DNA of 64,000 bases from assembly GCA_013399895.1 (NCBI GenBank), contig VXBA01002622.1, positions 186,001 through 250,000 on the forward strand, written 5' to 3'. Shown piece after piece: positions 61,701 through 64,000 of this stretch. The stretch comes from Serilophus lunatus (taxonomy: Eukaryota > Chordata > Aves > Passeriformes > Eurylaimidae). The position numbers and the translations under genes are program-made. The notes under the pieces are model-generated. The model had not been told where the DNA came from and did not search any database. It worked only from the letters and a program-made list of their open reading frames with translations. Each line of letters starts with the position of its first letter. Positions within the stretch are counted from its first letter, which is position 1.

Positions 61701-64000
61701 TTGAGATACTTAACATAAAAAAAAAAATTATAATGTGAAAACACTGTTAAATTTTACAAATCTGCTTTGCAATGCAAAACTCATTCACAGCAAAGATGTG
61801 GAATCAAAGGCTTACCACTGCTAACTAATTATTTAATGTTCTCCAGCTAATGTTGTTATGCTGCCAAAAATGTGTGCTTCCATCTTTTTCTTTTCTCATT
61901 AGAGGAGTATAAGCTCATAAATTATTTTTCTGCTTGAGTTGTTTGACTTGGACTACATTTTCTTTTGTGAAACTGTCCGTACCCTCTTATCATCAGCAAA
62001 CCTGAAAAAATGGTATATCATCTCTTTGTTGCTGAATCTATCAGTAAACACATTTTTAATTGGGTTTTATCATACTTTTCAAACAAAATATATTAAACGT
62101 ACTTCATTCATATTGGAGAATCTAGAAACTGAAATGAACGACTACTTATTTCTACAAGGCTTTGAATATAATGGTACAAAATAAGATGGTGGTTCATTAC
62201 TTATCAAAGACTTCAGAGATTTGCCTTCAATTTGCTGCTATTGTAAACCACTACAAATCCTGGCAATTGCTGGCAAGTAGTTTTATCTTTGACCATCATC
62301 TCAAAAAAAAGGTTTTTCATAGTTTAGACAAGAGGACAAAACCCTGGAATTCAGGTGCAGTTCAAAGGTGTTCAGAGAGCAGGGTAAAGCCTGTAGTTTA
62401 AAACCTGAACATAAAGACCTCTCCAGTTGTGGTTTTACTGTACGCCATCACTAAAAAACTACAGTCTTGTGACCATTAAGTCAGTGGGGAACCTGCTGTT
62501 GATGTGAGTGCAGGTAGGAACCCCTGGGTAACTCTTCAATTTGATTGTAATGTGATTTCACACCAAATATGTCTCCTTGTCGCGATTCCCAAAAATAAAC
62601 ACTTTCTAGTATAAGCTTATTTTTCAGATACAGCAGCTTGACTCACATCTGGAGCTATGATTTCATCAGCTCTTGCAACCAAAGCATATTTCTATCTGGT
62701 TCAGAGGCTGCGGAAGAAAACCCAGGATGTCACTGTTGTGATTTAGTAAATAGTGCTGTCCTTCTGATTCAGTGTGCTTCCCTCAAAGGGGACAGGATAT
62801 TTGTTGGATCACATACCATTAGAGACTTTCCTGACAGTATGTACTCCCACAGTCACTTGAGATCTCAGTGGTACTCCATGAGGCACCAGCCAGCTGTTCT
62901 GTGCCAGAATTCCGAAAACCCTTGCAGATCAGATTCCCAGCTTTAAGTACCTCTGCAAACTGAATTTATCCTAACTAACTCTGTGTCAAGCTGGTCAGAT
63001 TCCTGGAGATGCCAGGTGAGGAGAATACATCTATGAGGTGGCATGTTTATAGGCTTCCTGTCCAGTATTTGAGTGGCATCAGGGCACAGCAGCTCACTGG
63101 TTGTAAATAAGGGCACATGACTGGGGGAAAAAAAAGAGAATTTTCATCAAAACAGGTAGTGATCTCTCCCATATGCTTAGTGCAGAGACAGCTTACAGTT
63201 GCCATTTGAAAATAATCCTGCAGTTCAGCTAAAGCAAACCTGAATTTATTGAAATAGAGCTGTTTCTATGAATATGAAGCACTTGTTTTGGTGGGGGTTT
63301 TTTTCTTGCTAAGTAGAGCCAGCAGGAGATCCCTTTGGGCTTAGATTCAAGGTCTGAGGTCTTCTTCAAAATGAGGTTTCATGACAAGGCATTTCTAAAA
63401 ATGTGTAAATAATCAATCTGTCATATTTTTGGCAGAGGTTTTGCCTATGCCTCCATAGTGAACTTGACAGTTTTAGCGTACGTGAAACGGGACAGAAAAA
63501 GAAGTAATTCAAGTGTTAAACTATTGTACCCCAAGATATCTCAATTCTGTCATAGCTGCATTCTTGTTAGATAAAATTAGCATAAAACAGGCTCTGGAAA
63601 TCAATGTCTTTAACACCATCCTGGAAAATGGTTGTTTTTGTTGCCCTTGATTGGAGAATTTGAAGCAGAACCTGGCAAAGCTGTATTATATCTGCTAAAT
63701 CCAAGCTTATATTTCAGCAAATGGATATGGGAGATAGTCCTCTAAATGCTTGAATTTCATTAGGGATAGAAGAGAAAAGGCTATTTAATGCTGAATTTCT
63801 ATAGACAGATATCTTTGGATCTCAGCTGACTTCACACATCATATTAATCCAGTGGCAGTCTAAAGCATAGCAGGGAATATCAGATTATAAACTAAATTTC
63901 AGTCCTAATAAAGGCAAGAATAGGGTTCTTTTTCTGTTGGTTAAAGTGGATTTTTTGTTTACCACTGCTTTATGGCTTCTGAACTATTTATTTACACCAT
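55715..64000. other. Intergenic DNA, no gene recognised
   Basis: About 8.3 kb of AT-rich sequence with short, motif-free reading frames on both strands. There is one undetermined base at 59320. In mammals SPSB4 follows SLC25A36, but no SPRY-domain or SOCS-box exon is visible here, so that gene, if present, lies beyond the window. Confidence 0.55.
59320..59320. other. Single undetermined base
   Basis: One N follows a run of seven G in otherwise normal sequence. This is probably a sequencing or consensus ambiguity at a homopolymer. Confidence 0.95.

Overview
This window reads as vertebrate, and specifically avian, nuclear DNA. It is AT-rich with long non-coding stretches. It holds several 5'-truncated CR1 LINE copies with the typical bird 3' end, and two LTR elements of types I recognise from bird genomes. 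It also carries one complete multi-exon mitochondrial carrier gene. No bacterial, CRISPR or viral coding system is visible. I cannot name the species.

Layout. Bases 1 to about 16,300 are intergenic; the only recognisable items are an LTR at 5234-5874, a perfect 30-bp palindrome at 10601-10630 and a CR1 fragment at 14798-15229. At 16.3-17.7 kb there is a second CR1 fragment, then a 22-bp minisatellite that runs into a 948-base assembly gap. The far side of the gap opens directly into a CpG-rich promoter with two identical cAMP-response palindromes. SLC25A36 follows on the + strand, with seven coding exons between 18245 and 45869 that splice to a 942-nt reading frame (313 residues plus stop). 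Its introns carry two CR1 copies, a 43-base T tract, a roughly 1-kb antisense LTR and a (GGCCCC)4 tract. The 3' UTR probably ends near 48.6 kb.

About 170 bp after that proposed 3' end is a second, short CpG-rich segment. It contains what looks like a small two-exon gene (48777-48929 and 50380-50496) for an 89-residue protein with a mitochondrial-presequence-like N terminus. I do not recognise this protein, and it is the best candidate for something undescribed. From about 50.5 kb to the end I see only non-coding DNA, including two short CR1 3' ends in head-to-head orientation near 55.2-55.7 kb.

How it fits together. SLC25A36 is the pyrimidine nucleotide carrier of the mitochondrial inner membrane. 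The small downstream gene, if real, may also be mitochondrial, but that rests only on its N-terminal composition. Nothing else in the window suggests a pathway or operon-like arrangement, as expected for vertebrate DNA. All family assignments come from reading the sequence against remembered family features; no database search was run.
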